From Deltaproteobacteria bacterium (lineage in GTDB: Bacteria; Myxococcota; JACRCW01), in the NCBI GenBank assembly GCA_016218805.1, contig JACRCW010000070.1:1-41410 (forward strand): DNA of 41,410 nt, read 5' to 3'. The translations under genes and the position numbers were made by a program. The notes beneath the pieces were generated by a model. That model worked only from the letters and a program-made list of their open reading frames with translations. It searched no databases and was not told the DNA's origin. Positions 1 to 8,108 of this stretch are shown in pieces. The stretch's first letter is position 1. The number at the start of each line of letters is the position of its first letter.

Positions 1-247
1 CTCAGGCCGCGAGAGCGAGCTCAACGTCATCGTTGGCACTCGTATGTTGCCTACCTTTTTGACGAGGGGACAGGCACCCCCGGCGCGCCACACGGACCTC
101 CCGACCCCCGTCGAAACCTTTCGCCCCCGGGGGAAACAAGCTCACCCACTGTAGGGTGCCCCGTCGGGCGCCGCAATGCCGGGGGGTTGCCGCCGCACCC
201 GGGTGCATGATCTCCTGACCCCTTCCCTTTCAGCACGGGTGTGGCCC

Positions 248-1846
248 ATGGGTGTCCAGCTCATCATCAACGCGGAGAAGCACGAGACGCGGGTGGCGCT
301 CGTGGAGGACGGGGTCGTCGCGGAGTTGCTGTTTGAGCGCGCCAAGGAGCGCGGCATCGTCGGGAACATCTACAAGGGGCGCGTGCAGCGGGTGCTGCCG
401 GGGATGCAGGCGGCGTTTGTGGACGTGGGGCTGGACAAGGCGGCGTTCCTGTACGTGGGGGACATCCTGCCCAAGGCGCACCATGATGACGATGACGACG
501 AGGACAAGCCGCGCAAGGAGGAGGGGGGCGAGGGCGGCGGTGCCGGCGCGGGGGCCACCGCGGCGGAGGCGGAGGCGGAGCGCGAGGGCCAGCAGACGCG
601 GCCGGAGCGGCGGCGCGAGGACCTGCGCATTGAAGAGCTGGTGAAGGAGGGCCAGGAGATCCTGGTGCAGGTGACCAAGGATGCCATTGGCACCAAGGGC
701 GTGCGGGTGACCTGTCAGGTGACGCTGCCCGGGCGGCACCTGGTGTACATGCCCACGTCCAACCACGTGGGCATCTCGCGGCGCATTGTGGATGAGAGCG
801 AGCGCGCGCGGCTGCGGGAGATTGTGGACACGCTGCGGCCGGCGGGGACCGGTTTTGTGGTGCGCACCGCGTCTGAGGGCGTGCCGCGCGCCAAGCTCCA
901 GGCGGACATTGAGTTTCTTGTTGCGCTGTGGCGGGACGTGCAGAAGAAGAACGAGGCGATGCGCGCCCCGGCGCTCATCCACCCGGACCTGGACCTGATG
1001 CTGCGCGCCACGCGGGACATCTTCACCACGGACGTGGAGAAGCTGGTGGTGGATGACCGCGCCGCGCACGACCGTATTGTGGAGTTCATCAACGGCTTCC
1101 AGCCCAGCCTGGCGCGCGCGGTGGAACTGTACCAGGGGACCGAGCCGCTGTTTGACCACCTGGGCATTGAGCAGGAGGTCAGCCGCGCGCTCAGCCGCAA
1201 GGTGTGGCTCAAGAGCGGCGGATACATTGTCATTGACCAGGCGGAAGCGCTGTGCGCCATTGACGTCAACACCGGGCGCTACGTGGGCAAGCGCAACCTG
1301 GAAGACACCATCACCAAGACCAACATGGAGGCGGTGCGCGAGATTGCCTACCAGCTGCGGCTGCGCAACATGGGCGGGATGATTGTCATTGATTTCATTG
1401 ACATGGACCGCCAGCAGAACCGGGACAAGGTGCAGACCGCGCTGTTGGAGGAGCTCAAGAAGGACCGCGCGCGCACCAACGTGGTGCGCATCAGCGAGCT
1501 GGGCCTGGTGGAAATGACCCGCCAGCGCGTGCGCGAGAGCCTGGGGCGCCTGCTGACGGAGCCGTGCTTCTATTGTGACGGCCGCGGCACCATCAAGAGC
1601 AAACTCACCGTGGGCTACGAGGTGTTCCGCCAGGTCCGCCGCCTGGCGCCGTCCATCCGGGAGAAGGTGATTGTGGTGCACTGCCACCCCGAGGTGGCGG
1701 ACCTCATCTACGACACCGAGCGCGACCACCTGGAGGAACTGGAGACGCTGACGGGCAAGAAGCTGGTGATGCGGGCGCGTGGCAGTTTCCACCAGGAGCA
1801 ATTTGAGCTGTTTGGGACGGACGAAAAGTCCCTGCAGGGAGTGTGA
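248..1846 (+). CDS. rng: Ribonuclease G (Rne/Rng family endoribonuclease)
   Basis: Single-strand-specific endoribonuclease for rRNA maturation and mRNA turnover in the cytoplasm. The 532-residue protein opens with the family N-terminus (MGVQLIINAEKHETRVAL) and an S1 domain at about residues 36-160. The S1 domain is interrupted at about 78-125 by an acidic, Gly/Ala-rich insert. The catalytic region carries DVNTG (Asp339) and IDFIDM (Asp382), the expected metal-binding aspartates, followed by a CxxC zinc link (Cys440, Cys443). It lacks the long C-terminal degradosome scaffold of RNase E, so RNase G is the better name. The ATG at 248 is chosen because family homology begins exactly there. The frame is open further upstream, and no clear ribosome-binding site is visible. 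The PilZ gene follows after 10 bp, probably co-transcribed. Confidence 0.95.
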   Translation: MGVQLIINAEKHETRVALVEDGVVAELLFERAKERGIVGNIYKGRVQRVLPGMQAAFVDVGLDKAAFLYVGDILPKAHHDDDDDEDKPRKEEGGEGGGAGAGATAAEAEAEREGQQTRPERRREDLRIEELVKEGQEILVQVTKDAIGTKGVRVTCQVTLPGRHLVYMPTSNHVGISRRIVDESERARLREIVDTLRPAGTGFVVRTASEGVPRAKLQADIEFLVALWRDVQKKNEAMRAPALIHPDLDLMLRATRDIFTTDVEKLVVDDRAAHDRIVEFINGFQPSLARAVELYQGTEPLFDHLGIEQEVSRALSRKVWLKSGGYIVIDQAEALCAIDVNTGRYVGKRNLEDTITKTNMEAVREIAYQLRLRNMGGMIVIDFIDMDRQQNRDKVQTALLEELKKDRARTNVVRISELGLVEMTRQRVRESLGRLLTEPCFYCDGRGTIKSKLTVGYEVFRQVRRLAPSIREKVIVVHCHPEVADLIYDTERDHLEELETLTGKKLVMRARGSFHQEQFELFGTDEKSLQGV

Positions 1847-1856
1847 CGGAGGGCGC

Positions 1857-2207
1857 ATGGCGGGCCGACAGGACGGCGAGGGCGGCGGACGCCGCGAGCA
1901 CGCGCGCGTGCCCGTGAACCACGAGTTCCGCAGCCTGGACGAGTTCATCCGCGAGTACGTGGCGGACATCAGCCGGGGCGGCGTGTTTGTCCGCACCGCG
2001 GAACCGCTGCCGGTGGGCACGCGCGTGGACCTGCGCTTCACGGTCATTGCTGACGAACTGGAGACGGTGGAGGGCCTGGGGACGGTGGTGCGCGCCGTGG
2101 CGCCGGGGGGCGCGGAGGCCGCGGGGATGGGCATTGCGTTTGACGACCTCACGCCACAGAGCCAGGCGGTGGTCAACCGCCTGACGCGGGACATTCCCCG
2201 CCGCTGA
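1857..2207 (+). CDS. PilZ domain protein (putative c-di-GMP receptor)
   Basis: Small 116-residue protein made almost entirely of one PilZ domain, a cytoplasmic c-di-GMP-binding beta barrel. The N-terminal arginine motif (RREHARVPV, RxxxR pattern) is followed by a DISRGG box matching D/NxSxxG, the two c-di-GMP contact motifs of the family. The remainder (VGTRVDLRF, then GMGIAF) follows the PilZ barrel pattern. The architecture matches the single-domain PilZ proteins common in myxobacteria, where they are linked to motility and development; that role is inferred by family only. The ATG at 1857 lies 10 bp after the RNase G stop and begins just before domain homology, so the longer in-frame extension is unlikely. 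Probably co-transcribed with rng. Confidence 0.88.
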   Translation: MAGRQDGEGGGRREHARVPVNHEFRSLDEFIREYVADISRGGVFVRTAEPLPVGTRVDLRFTVIADELETVEGLGTVVRAVAPGGAEAAGMGIAFDDLTPQSQAVVNRLTRDIPRR

Positions 2208-2282
2208 CCGCCGCGCACGCGCCGGCCGATGGTGCGCGCCCGCCGCGCCCTGTTAAGGTCCGCCGGTGGAGGCGCTGACGTC

Positions 2283-4565
2283 GTGACCCCATCGCAGCTC
2301 CGGGTCCTGTACACCGCGTGTGACCGCGTGCCCGGCCCCACCGCCGGCGGCGCGCGCCTGGGGCAGGTGATCCTCACGCTGGGCGGGTCGGTGGAGGCGG
2401 ACGGCCTCACCGTCAAGAGCGAGGAACTGGCGCACATCCAGCGCCTGGGCACCGCCCGCATGATGCGCGTGCCGGCGCCGGAGCAGGGCTTTGTGGAACG
2501 CGTCAGCGCGTTCCAGCGCGCGCTCAAACGGCAGTTGGAAGGGGACAGTTATGACCTGTGCCACGCCGCTGACGCGTGGGCGGGCGCGGTGGCCGCGCAG
2601 CACAAGGAGAACGCGCCCGACGTCAAGCTCATCACCGAGTTGACCGAGCTGCCGACGCAGACCCTCACCGAGCGGCACCCGCAGCTGCACGTGGAAGAGA
2701 AGATCCGTCAGATCATGCGCCGGGGCGAGGCCATGGTGCTGCAGCGCTCCGATGCGCTGGTGGTGGACAGCGTGGCCATGCGCACCATGCTGGTGCAATC
2801 CGGGGTGACCGCAGAGCGGGTCCACGTCATCCCGGCGGGCGTGGATGACACCGTTTTCTTCGCCTCCACCATTGAGCTGCGCCTCCACGAAGGGCAGTTC
2901 GTGGTCCTGTATGCCGGCGCGCCGGACCCGGCGCGCGGGTTGGGTACGTTCCTAGCCGCCCTCAAGACACTGCCGGCCGGCGTGCGCGGGGCGGTCACCC
3001 GCCAGCGTCCGCGGGAGCCGCAAGCCGAGGCGGCGGTGGCGCAGGCCGGGCTGACGGACCGCGTGACGTTTGTGGACGCCGCCAGCGCGCAGAAGCTGGC
3101 CTCCGCGTTCCAGTCCGTGGATGCCGTGGTGCTGTTGCCGTCCGCGGGCCCGGCAGCGCTGCACGCCGGACACGTGCCGCGGCGCCTGGTGGAGGCCATG
3201 GCGTGCCGCCGCGCCGTCGTGGTCACGGACCTGCCCGGGGTGCGTGAGGTGGTCCAGGACCGCCAGAACGGCATGCTGGTGCCCGCGGGCAACCCCAAGG
3301 CGCTGGCAGACGCGGTGGGGTTGCTGTTCAAGGACCCGGGCACGCGCGGGCGGCTGGCGCAGCGGGCGCAGGAGAGCGCCACGCTGTCCCCGTGGAGCGC
3401 CCGCGCTTCCGCTTACCGCAAGCTGTACACGGCGCTGCTGGGTCAGCCGTTTGAGACTGACGACGAGAAGAAGCCCCGCCCGGGCAGCCTGGCTGAGCGG
3501 GCGCGGGCCATGCGGGCGGCCAAGGCGCCGGGAGTGGGCATTGCCCGGGACGAGACCGCGCGCCCCGCCTCCGCGCGGGCCTCCAACCCGCCGGCCTCCG
3601 TGCGCACCTCGCCTCCCACCCCCGCTCCCCGCCCGGCCAGCGCGGCGCCACCCCCCGCGCCCGCGGTGGTCAGCCCGCCACCACCCGCCGCCGCCCGCGC
3701 CCCGGTCCCCGCCGCGGTGCCCCCCGCGGTGATGGTTGCCCCGGAACCCGCACCGTCGGCGGTTCCCGCGCCTTCCGTGCTGGCGCCGCCGCTGGCACAG
3801 GGCTCCATCCCGGAGCGTTCCCCGTTCGGGTCACCCACCACCGGGGGGGGCCTGCTCACCGCGCCCGTCCTGTCCGCGCCCGTGCTCCCACCGGTGCAGG
3901 ACGCGCCCGGCCAGGCCCCCGCCGCTTTCCTGCTGGAACCCACGCCCATGTCACCCCCCAGCGGCACCCGCGCAGACCCGGCGGACGCCGCGGACCCGTG
4001 GGGTGGGGACACGCTGGCGGTCAGCCACCCTCCATCCCAGATGGAGGAGACCTCGTCGCCACCGCAGGCGCTCGCCGGGGCCGCCCCCGCGGACGTCCCG
4101 CTCCCCGCCGTCCCGGCCATGACCGCGGCGCCCGCGCCGGTTGCCGGTGCGCCTGCGCCGGGCGCGGTCCTGCCGGAGCCTCCCGCCGCCCCCGCGCCTC
4201 GCCCCAGCGCCGGCGGCCCCGGGATGCGCTCGTTGGCGCTGCTGGATTCCCTTGACGACGACAGTGGCCCGCCGGTGCGGTCCGGCGGGGACGAGACCGA
4301 GCGCCTGGAACTCACCCCCAGCCACGTGGGCGCGCTCTACGGCAGAAAGCCCATGACGCTGCAGGCGGCCGGCATCGCCCGGTTTGGAAGCGACAGCGAG
4401 CAGCCAACGACCCAGACGGCGTCATCCACCCCGCCGGCCCCGCGGCCCGCCCCCGTGCCCGCGCCGCCGCCCGCCCCGGTGGCCCCGCCGCCCGCCACGC
4501 CACCCAAGCCGGTTCCGGAGGTGACCCCCGTGGGTCCGCCCCCTGACGAGCCCACCACCACCTGA
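2283..4565 (+). CDS. Family 4-type glycosyltransferase with long Pro/Ala-rich C-terminal tail
   Basis: About 760 residues from the GTG at 2283. The first ~400 form a GT-B-fold glycosyltransferase. The N-terminal half has the open acceptor loop typical of GT4 (PGPTAGGARLGQ). The C-terminal half has the donor-binding pattern VEAMACRRAVVVTDLPGVRE, then NGMLVPAGNPKALADAV. A nucleotide-sugar-dependent transfer in envelope or polysaccharide synthesis is likely; the substrate is unknown. The remaining ~350 residues are low-complexity Pro/Ala/Val sequence with a short, better conserved-looking island (LTPSHVGALYGRKP) near the end, which is unusual for GT4. An upstream in-frame start at 2229 exists. 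I prefer 2283 because a GGTGGAGG-like ribosome-binding site lies about 10 bp before it and the Rossmann-like strand starts soon after. Confidence 0.8.
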   Translation: MTPSQLRVLYTACDRVPGPTAGGARLGQVILTLGGSVEADGLTVKSEELAHIQRLGTARMMRVPAPEQGFVERVSAFQRALKRQLEGDSYDLCHAADAWAGAVAAQHKENAPDVKLITELTELPTQTLTERHPQLHVEEKIRQIMRRGEAMVLQRSDALVVDSVAMRTMLVQSGVTAERVHVIPAGVDDTVFFASTIELRLHEGQFVVLYAGAPDPARGLGTFLAALKTLPAGVRGAVTRQRPREPQAEAAVAQAGLTDRVTFVDAASAQKLASAFQSVDAVVLLPSAGPAALHAGHVPRRLVEAMACRRAVVVTDLPGVREVVQDRQNGMLVPAGNPKALADAVGLLFKDPGTRGRLAQRAQESATLSPWSARASAYRKLYTALLGQPFETDDEKKPRPGSLAERARAMRAAKAPGVGIARDETARPASARASNPPASVRTSPPTPAPRPASAAPPPAPAVVSPPPPAAARAPVPAAVPPAVMVAPEPAPSAVPAPSVLAPPLAQGSIPERSPFGSPTTGGGLLTAPVLSAPVLPPVQDAPGQAPAAFLLEPTPMSPPSGTRADPADAADPWGGDTLAVSHPPSQMEETSSPPQALAGAAPADVPLPAVPAMTAAPAPVAGAPAPGAVLPEPPAAPAPRPSAGGPGMRSLALLDSLDDDSGPPVRSGGDETERLELTPSHVGALYGRKPMTLQAAGIARFGSDSEQPTTQTASSTPPAPRPAPVPAPPPAPVAPPPATPPKPVPEVTPVGPPPDEPTTT

Positions 4566-4574
4566 GCGCGCCCC

Positions 4575-5621
4575 TCAGCGCCCCCACAGCGCCTGCAACG
4601 TGTTCTCGCCGGGCGGGCGGGCCACGCCCGCGTCCGTGATGATGGCCGTCACCAGCCGGGCCGGGGTCACGTCAAAGGCGGGGTTGAACACGCGCACCCC
4701 CTCCGCGGCCACGCGCGTGCCGCCCAGCGTTTCCACCTCAGCGGCGGCGCGTTCTTCAATCACAATGCCGCTGCCGTCCGGTGTTGCTGCGTCCAAGGTG
4801 GTGGTGGGCGCCGCGACGTAGAACGGCACGCCGTGGGCGTGCGCCGCCAGCGCCAGCGGGTAGGTCCCCACCTTGTTGGCCACATCCCCGTTGCGGGCAA
4901 TGCGGTCCGCGCCGACGACAACCGCGCCCACCGCGCCGCTCCGCAGCAGGGAGGCCGCCGCGCCGTCCGGCAGCAGCGTCACGTCCACGCCGTCGCGCAG
5001 CAGTTCCCACGCCGTCAGGCGCGCACCCTGCAGCAGCGGCCGCGTCTCATCCGCGAACACACGCAGCTTCTTGCCCAGCGCCAGCGCCCCGCGGATGACG
5101 CCCAGGGCGGTGCCCACCCCGCAGGTGGCCAGCGCGCCCGCGTTGCAGTGCGTGAGCACGCCGCCCTCGTCAGGGAGCAGCGCCCCGCCCAGGCGCGCCA
5201 TGCGCTCGCAGGCCACCGCGTCCGCGCGCGCCAGATCGTCCGCGGCGCGCCGCAACGCGGCCACGCGCGTGGCCGGATCACCCACGGCGGCGCGCCACGC
5301 GGCCATCCCCGCATCCAGCGCGTGGAACAGGTTGACCGCCGTGGGCCGGCTGGCGGCGAGCACCCGGCGCGCTTCCTCCACGGCGTCGTCCAGGCGGTCC
5401 GGGTGGTCCGCCGCAACCCGCGCCCCCAGCCACAGGCCGTACGCTGCCGCCGCGCCAATGAGCGGCGCCCCGCGCACCGCCAGCACCTTGATGGCGTCGG
5501 CCACCTCCACGGCGCTGCGCAAGACCAGGTGGACCTCGCGGGCCGGGAGTGCGCGCTGGTCCAGGATGACCAGCGCATCCGCCTGCGCGCGCCAGGCCAC
5601 CACCGCCGTCCGGATCTCCAT
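4575..5621 (-). CDS. mtnA: S-methyl-5-thioribose-1-phosphate isomerase
   Basis: Converts 5-methylthioribose-1-phosphate to 5-methylthioribulose-1-phosphate in the methionine salvage pathway. The 348-residue length is normal for the family. Visible signatures are VRGAPLIGAAAAYGLWL near the N-terminus, the catalytic cysteine motif THCNAGALAT, and the catalytic aspartate motif GADRIARNGDVANKVGTY. The C-terminal NPAFDVTPARLVTAIITD is also typical. The ATG at 5621 is supported by an AAGGAG-type ribosome-binding site 8 bp upstream; a longer in-frame extension exists but lacks support. It is convergent with the glycosyltransferase (9 bp gap) and divergent from the kinase gene at 5687. No other salvage genes are adjacent. 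The eIF2B-like fold is shared with translation factors, but these motifs point to MtnA. Confidence 0.95.
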   Translation of the reverse strand: MEIRTAVVAWRAQADALVILDQRALPAREVHLVLRSAVEVADAIKVLAVRGAPLIGAAAAYGLWLGARVAADHPDRLDDAVEEARRVLAASRPTAVNLFHALDAGMAAWRAAVGDPATRVAALRRAADDLARADAVACERMARLGGALLPDEGGVLTHCNAGALATCGVGTALGVIRGALALGKKLRVFADETRPLLQGARLTAWELLRDGVDVTLLPDGAAASLLRSGAVGAVVVGADRIARNGDVANKVGTYPLALAAHAHGVPFYVAAPTTTLDAATPDGSGIVIEERAAAEVETLGGTRVAAEGVRVFNPAFDVTPARLVTAIITDAGVARPPGENTLQALWGR

Positions 5622-5686
5622 GCGCGTCACTCCTTCCACCGTCCTTTTGGCGGGGGCGGTGGATGCTACTAGCGTTGCCCGCACCG

Positions 5687-7621
5687 ATGGAGCGTTTCGG
5701 ACGGTACGTGCTGCTGGAGCGCATCGCCCACGGCGGCATGGCTGAGGTGTTCCGCGCCGCACAGCTGGGCCAGGAGGGGTTCGCGCGGCAGGTGGCCGTC
5801 AAGCGCATCCTCCCGCACCTGGCGCAGGAGGCGGAGTTCGTCGGCATGCTCGTGGATGAGGCGCGTATTGCCGCCACGCTGCACCACCCCAACATCCTGC
5901 CCGTGCTGGACCTGGGGCGCGAAGGGTCCGTGTACTTCATTGCCATGGAGTTTGTGTCCGGCCAGGCGCTGAACAACGTGGTGGCCCAGGCGCTGCGCGC
6001 CCGCGAACGCCTCCCGCACGCCTTGTGCGTCCACGTGGTCTCCCAGGCCCTGCGCGGGCTGGCGTTTGCCCACGAAAAGACCGACGCCACCGGCCGCCCC
6101 ATGGGCATCATCCACCGCGACGTCAGCCCGCAGAACATCATGGTGGGCTATGACGGGGCCGTGTGGCTGGCGGATTTTGGCATTGCCAAGGCGGCGGAGC
6201 GCTCCACGCAGACGCTGACCGGGTCCCTGAAGGGCAAGCCCGCGTACATGTCCCCGGAGCAGGTCACCCGCCACCAGGTGGACCAGCGCGTGGACCTGTA
6301 CGCCATGGGCGTGGTGCTCCACGAACTGCTGGCCATGCGCCGCATGCGCAAGGCGCAGAGCGACGTGCAGGTGCTGGTGGACGTGGCCGGCGGCCAGTAC
6401 CCGCGGCTCAACGAGCTGGGCGTGGAGCTCCCGGACGTCGTGGCGGATGCGCTGTACCGCGCGCTGGAGCCGGACCCGGACCGCCGCTGGCAGACGGCGC
6501 GCGCGTTTGCGGACGCGCTGGAGGCCGCCGCGGACGGCTGCGGGTGGAACTGCACCACCACGCAGGCGGGTCAGCAGATGCAGCGGCTCTTCCCACTGGA
6601 GATGGCCCGGGAGCGGGACGTCCAGGCGCGCTTCCAGGGACTCATGGAGGAGATGGCACGCGCCGCGCCTGATCAGATCAGCGCCATCATCCGCCGCGAA
6701 TCCGCCGACGAGCCCACCGCGGCGGGCAGCCCCGCGGGCGGCAACCCCCCCACGCCCCGCCCCGGCGCCGCGGCGGCGCTGCCGCCAGGGGTGACCCCGT
6801 TGTCCGCCACCCGCGTTGTGGCGTTCTCCGCGCTGCTGGGCGTGCTGGTGGCGGCGGCCGGCGTGGTGGGCTGGTGGTTCACCGTGGGGTCCCGCCAGGC
6901 GCCCGGTCAGCTCATTGTGGAGACCGCACCGCCCGGGGCCAGCGTCACGGTGGCCGGGCGTCCCATCCCCGGCACGGCGCCCGTCGTCGCCCCGTCGCTG
7001 GCGCCCGGCCCCGTGGAGATTGTGGTGATGCTGCCGGGTTGGCAGCTCCGCAAGGAGGTGGTGGTCATCCGCCCGGGTGCCACCGAAAAGGTCCGCCTGG
7101 TCCTGGACCCCGTGGAGGTCCGGGTGCCCGTTTCAACCACGCCGCCGGGGGCGCGCGTGGTGGTGGATGGCAGGGCGGTGGGCGCCACGCCCATGACCGT
7201 GGTGCTGCGCGGCGGCGCGCCCAGGGACCTGAAGTTGGAGCTGGACGGCTTCCTCCCGTGGCAGCGCGCCGTGCAGGCAGATGAGGCCCCCCCGCGCATT
7301 GACGCGGTCCTGGAGCGCGTCCCCTCGGCGTCCCCGCCCCCCGCCGAGCCCGCGCGCGCGGCTCAGCCCCCCGCGCGTAAGAACGACAAGACGCCCGCGC
7401 GCGCCGAGGGTGACGGCTTCCTGTCCCTGCAGTCCCGTCCGTGGGGCCGCATCCTGGTGGACGGAAAGGACACCGGGCGCTTCACGCCGGTGGCGGACCT
7501 GCCCATTCCGGCCGGCCGTCACACCGTGAAACTCATCAATGACGAGGAGAACCTGGGCACCGCGTTCCTGGTCACCGTGAAACCGGGGGAGACCGTGTCC
7601 CTGTTCAAGGAGCTGCGGTAG
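5687..7621 (+). CDS. Ser/Thr protein kinase with transmembrane helix and PEGA repeats (kinase 1)
   Basis: A 644-residue Hanks-type kinase. Residues ~7-290 form the kinase domain: Gly-rich loop (IAHGGMAEVF), Lys39 in the VAVKR strand, HRDVSPQN with catalytic Asp145, DFG at 163-165, then YMSPEQ. A Pro/Ala linker leads to one transmembrane helix at about 372-398. Beyond it lie three PEGA-type beta domains (roughly 405-475, 476-545, 580-644), recognisable by repeated PPGA..V.GR..G.TP patterns. Topology would place the kinase in the cytoplasm and the PEGA domains in the periplasm, where they may sense or bind the envelope. The ATG at 5687 is chosen because the conserved FGRYVLLERI sequence begins 4 residues later. 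No ribosome-binding site is evident. Signal and targets are unknown. Confidence 0.93.
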   Translation: MERFGRYVLLERIAHGGMAEVFRAAQLGQEGFARQVAVKRILPHLAQEAEFVGMLVDEARIAATLHHPNILPVLDLGREGSVYFIAMEFVSGQALNNVVAQALRARERLPHALCVHVVSQALRGLAFAHEKTDATGRPMGIIHRDVSPQNIMVGYDGAVWLADFGIAKAAERSTQTLTGSLKGKPAYMSPEQVTRHQVDQRVDLYAMGVVLHELLAMRRMRKAQSDVQVLVDVAGGQYPRLNELGVELPDVVADALYRALEPDPDRRWQTARAFADALEAAADGCGWNCTTTQAGQQMQRLFPLEMARERDVQARFQGLMEEMARAAPDQISAIIRRESADEPTAAGSPAGGNPPTPRPGAAAALPPGVTPLSATRVVAFSALLGVLVAAAGVVGWWFTVGSRQAPGQLIVETAPPGASVTVAGRPIPGTAPVVAPSLAPGPVEIVVMLPGWQLRKEVVVIRPGATEKVRLVLDPVEVRVPVSTTPPGARVVVDGRAVGATPMTVVLRGGAPRDLKLELDGFLPWQRAVQADEAPPRIDAVLERVPSASPPPAEPARAAQPPARKNDKTPARAEGDGFLSLQSRPWGRILVDGKDTGRFTPVADLPIPAGRHTVKLINDEENLGTAFLVTVKPGETVSLFKELR

Positions 7622-7633
7622 CCGCCGGCCCGC

Positions 7634-8050
7634 TCACACCGCGTGCACCGCGCCCACGGCGCGGCGCACCAGGCCCGCCACCTCCAGCATCGTGACGGCG
7701 GCGGCCACCTCGCCCGCGCGCAGGCCCGTCACCACGGCAATGTCGTCCAGCGGCAGCGGCCCGCCCTGGACCGCGTCCAGTACCGCCTGCTGGTGGGCGT
7801 CGCGGGGGACCTGGTCACGGGGGAGGGGCGCGCGCGGTCCACGCCCGGACGGGGCGTGTTCAAACAGATCCCCGGGGAGAACTTCCAGCGCGTCGCACAG
7901 CGCGTCCAGCGTGGCAAAGCGGATGCCGGCCGCGCGGCCGGACCTCAGGCGCGAGAGGTTGACGCGGGAGACGCCGGTGCGGCGGGACAGTTCCTCGACG
8001 GAGAGGTGCCGCTCCTCCAGCAATTCGGCAAGCCGCAGGCGGATGGGCAT
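7634..8050 (-). CDS. XRE-type HTH regulator fused to a DprA-like winged helix
   Basis: A 138-residue protein with two DNA-binding-like modules. Residues ~3-65 are a Cro/CI-type helix-turn-helix (LAELLEERHLSVEELSRRTG, then SRVNLSRLRSG and ATLDALCDALEV). Residues ~85-137 resemble the winged helix at the C-terminus of DprA (QQAVLDAVQGGPLPLDDIAV, then TGLRAGEVAAAVTMLEVAGL and VRR). The second assignment rests on sequence pattern alone. There is no Rossmann domain, so it is not DprA; a transcriptional regulator is the natural reading. The ATG at 8050 is preceded by a strong GGAGG site 4 bp upstream. An 18-bp AT-rich palindrome lies 17 bp before the start, suggesting autoregulation. It is convergent with the kinase gene (12 bp gap) and downstream of the TPR-like gene. 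Confidence 0.8.
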   Translation of the reverse strand: MPIRLRLAELLEERHLSVEELSRRTGVSRVNLSRLRSGRAAGIRFATLDALCDALEVLPGDLFEHAPSGRGPRAPLPRDQVPRDAHQQAVLDAVQGGPLPLDDIAVVTGLRAGEVAAAVTMLEVAGLVRRAVGAVHAV

Positions 8051-8067
8051 GGGACCTCCGGGGGGGG

Positions 8068-8085
8068 CGTAATGTTTACATTACG
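8068..8085. promoter_or_regulatory. 18-bp perfect palindrome, candidate operator
   Basis: The sequence CGTAATGTTTACATTACG has 8-bp arms around a TT centre and is far richer in A and T than its surroundings. It sits 17 bp upstream of the start of the XRE-type regulator and 23 bp past the end of the TPR-like gene. Small XRE regulators commonly bind such palindromes in their own promoters, so I infer an autoregulatory operator. A short terminator stem is less likely because the arms are AT-rich. Confidence 0.6.
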
Positions 8086-8108
8086 GTCCGGGGGCACGCA
8101 CCCCCGGG

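Noticed and set aside
2..236. Short minus-strand frames at the left edge
   Set aside because: No start signal, no ribosome-binding site, no recognisable sequence; cannot be told from chance.
230..2527. ~765-codon minus-strand frame opposite RNase G and the PilZ gene
   Set aside because: Antisense to two genes with catalytic and binding motifs, and no family pattern of its own.
5643..5671. Possible promoter (TTTTGG, TACTAG) before kinase 1
   Set aside because: Spacing of 15 bp and poor box matches do not support it.
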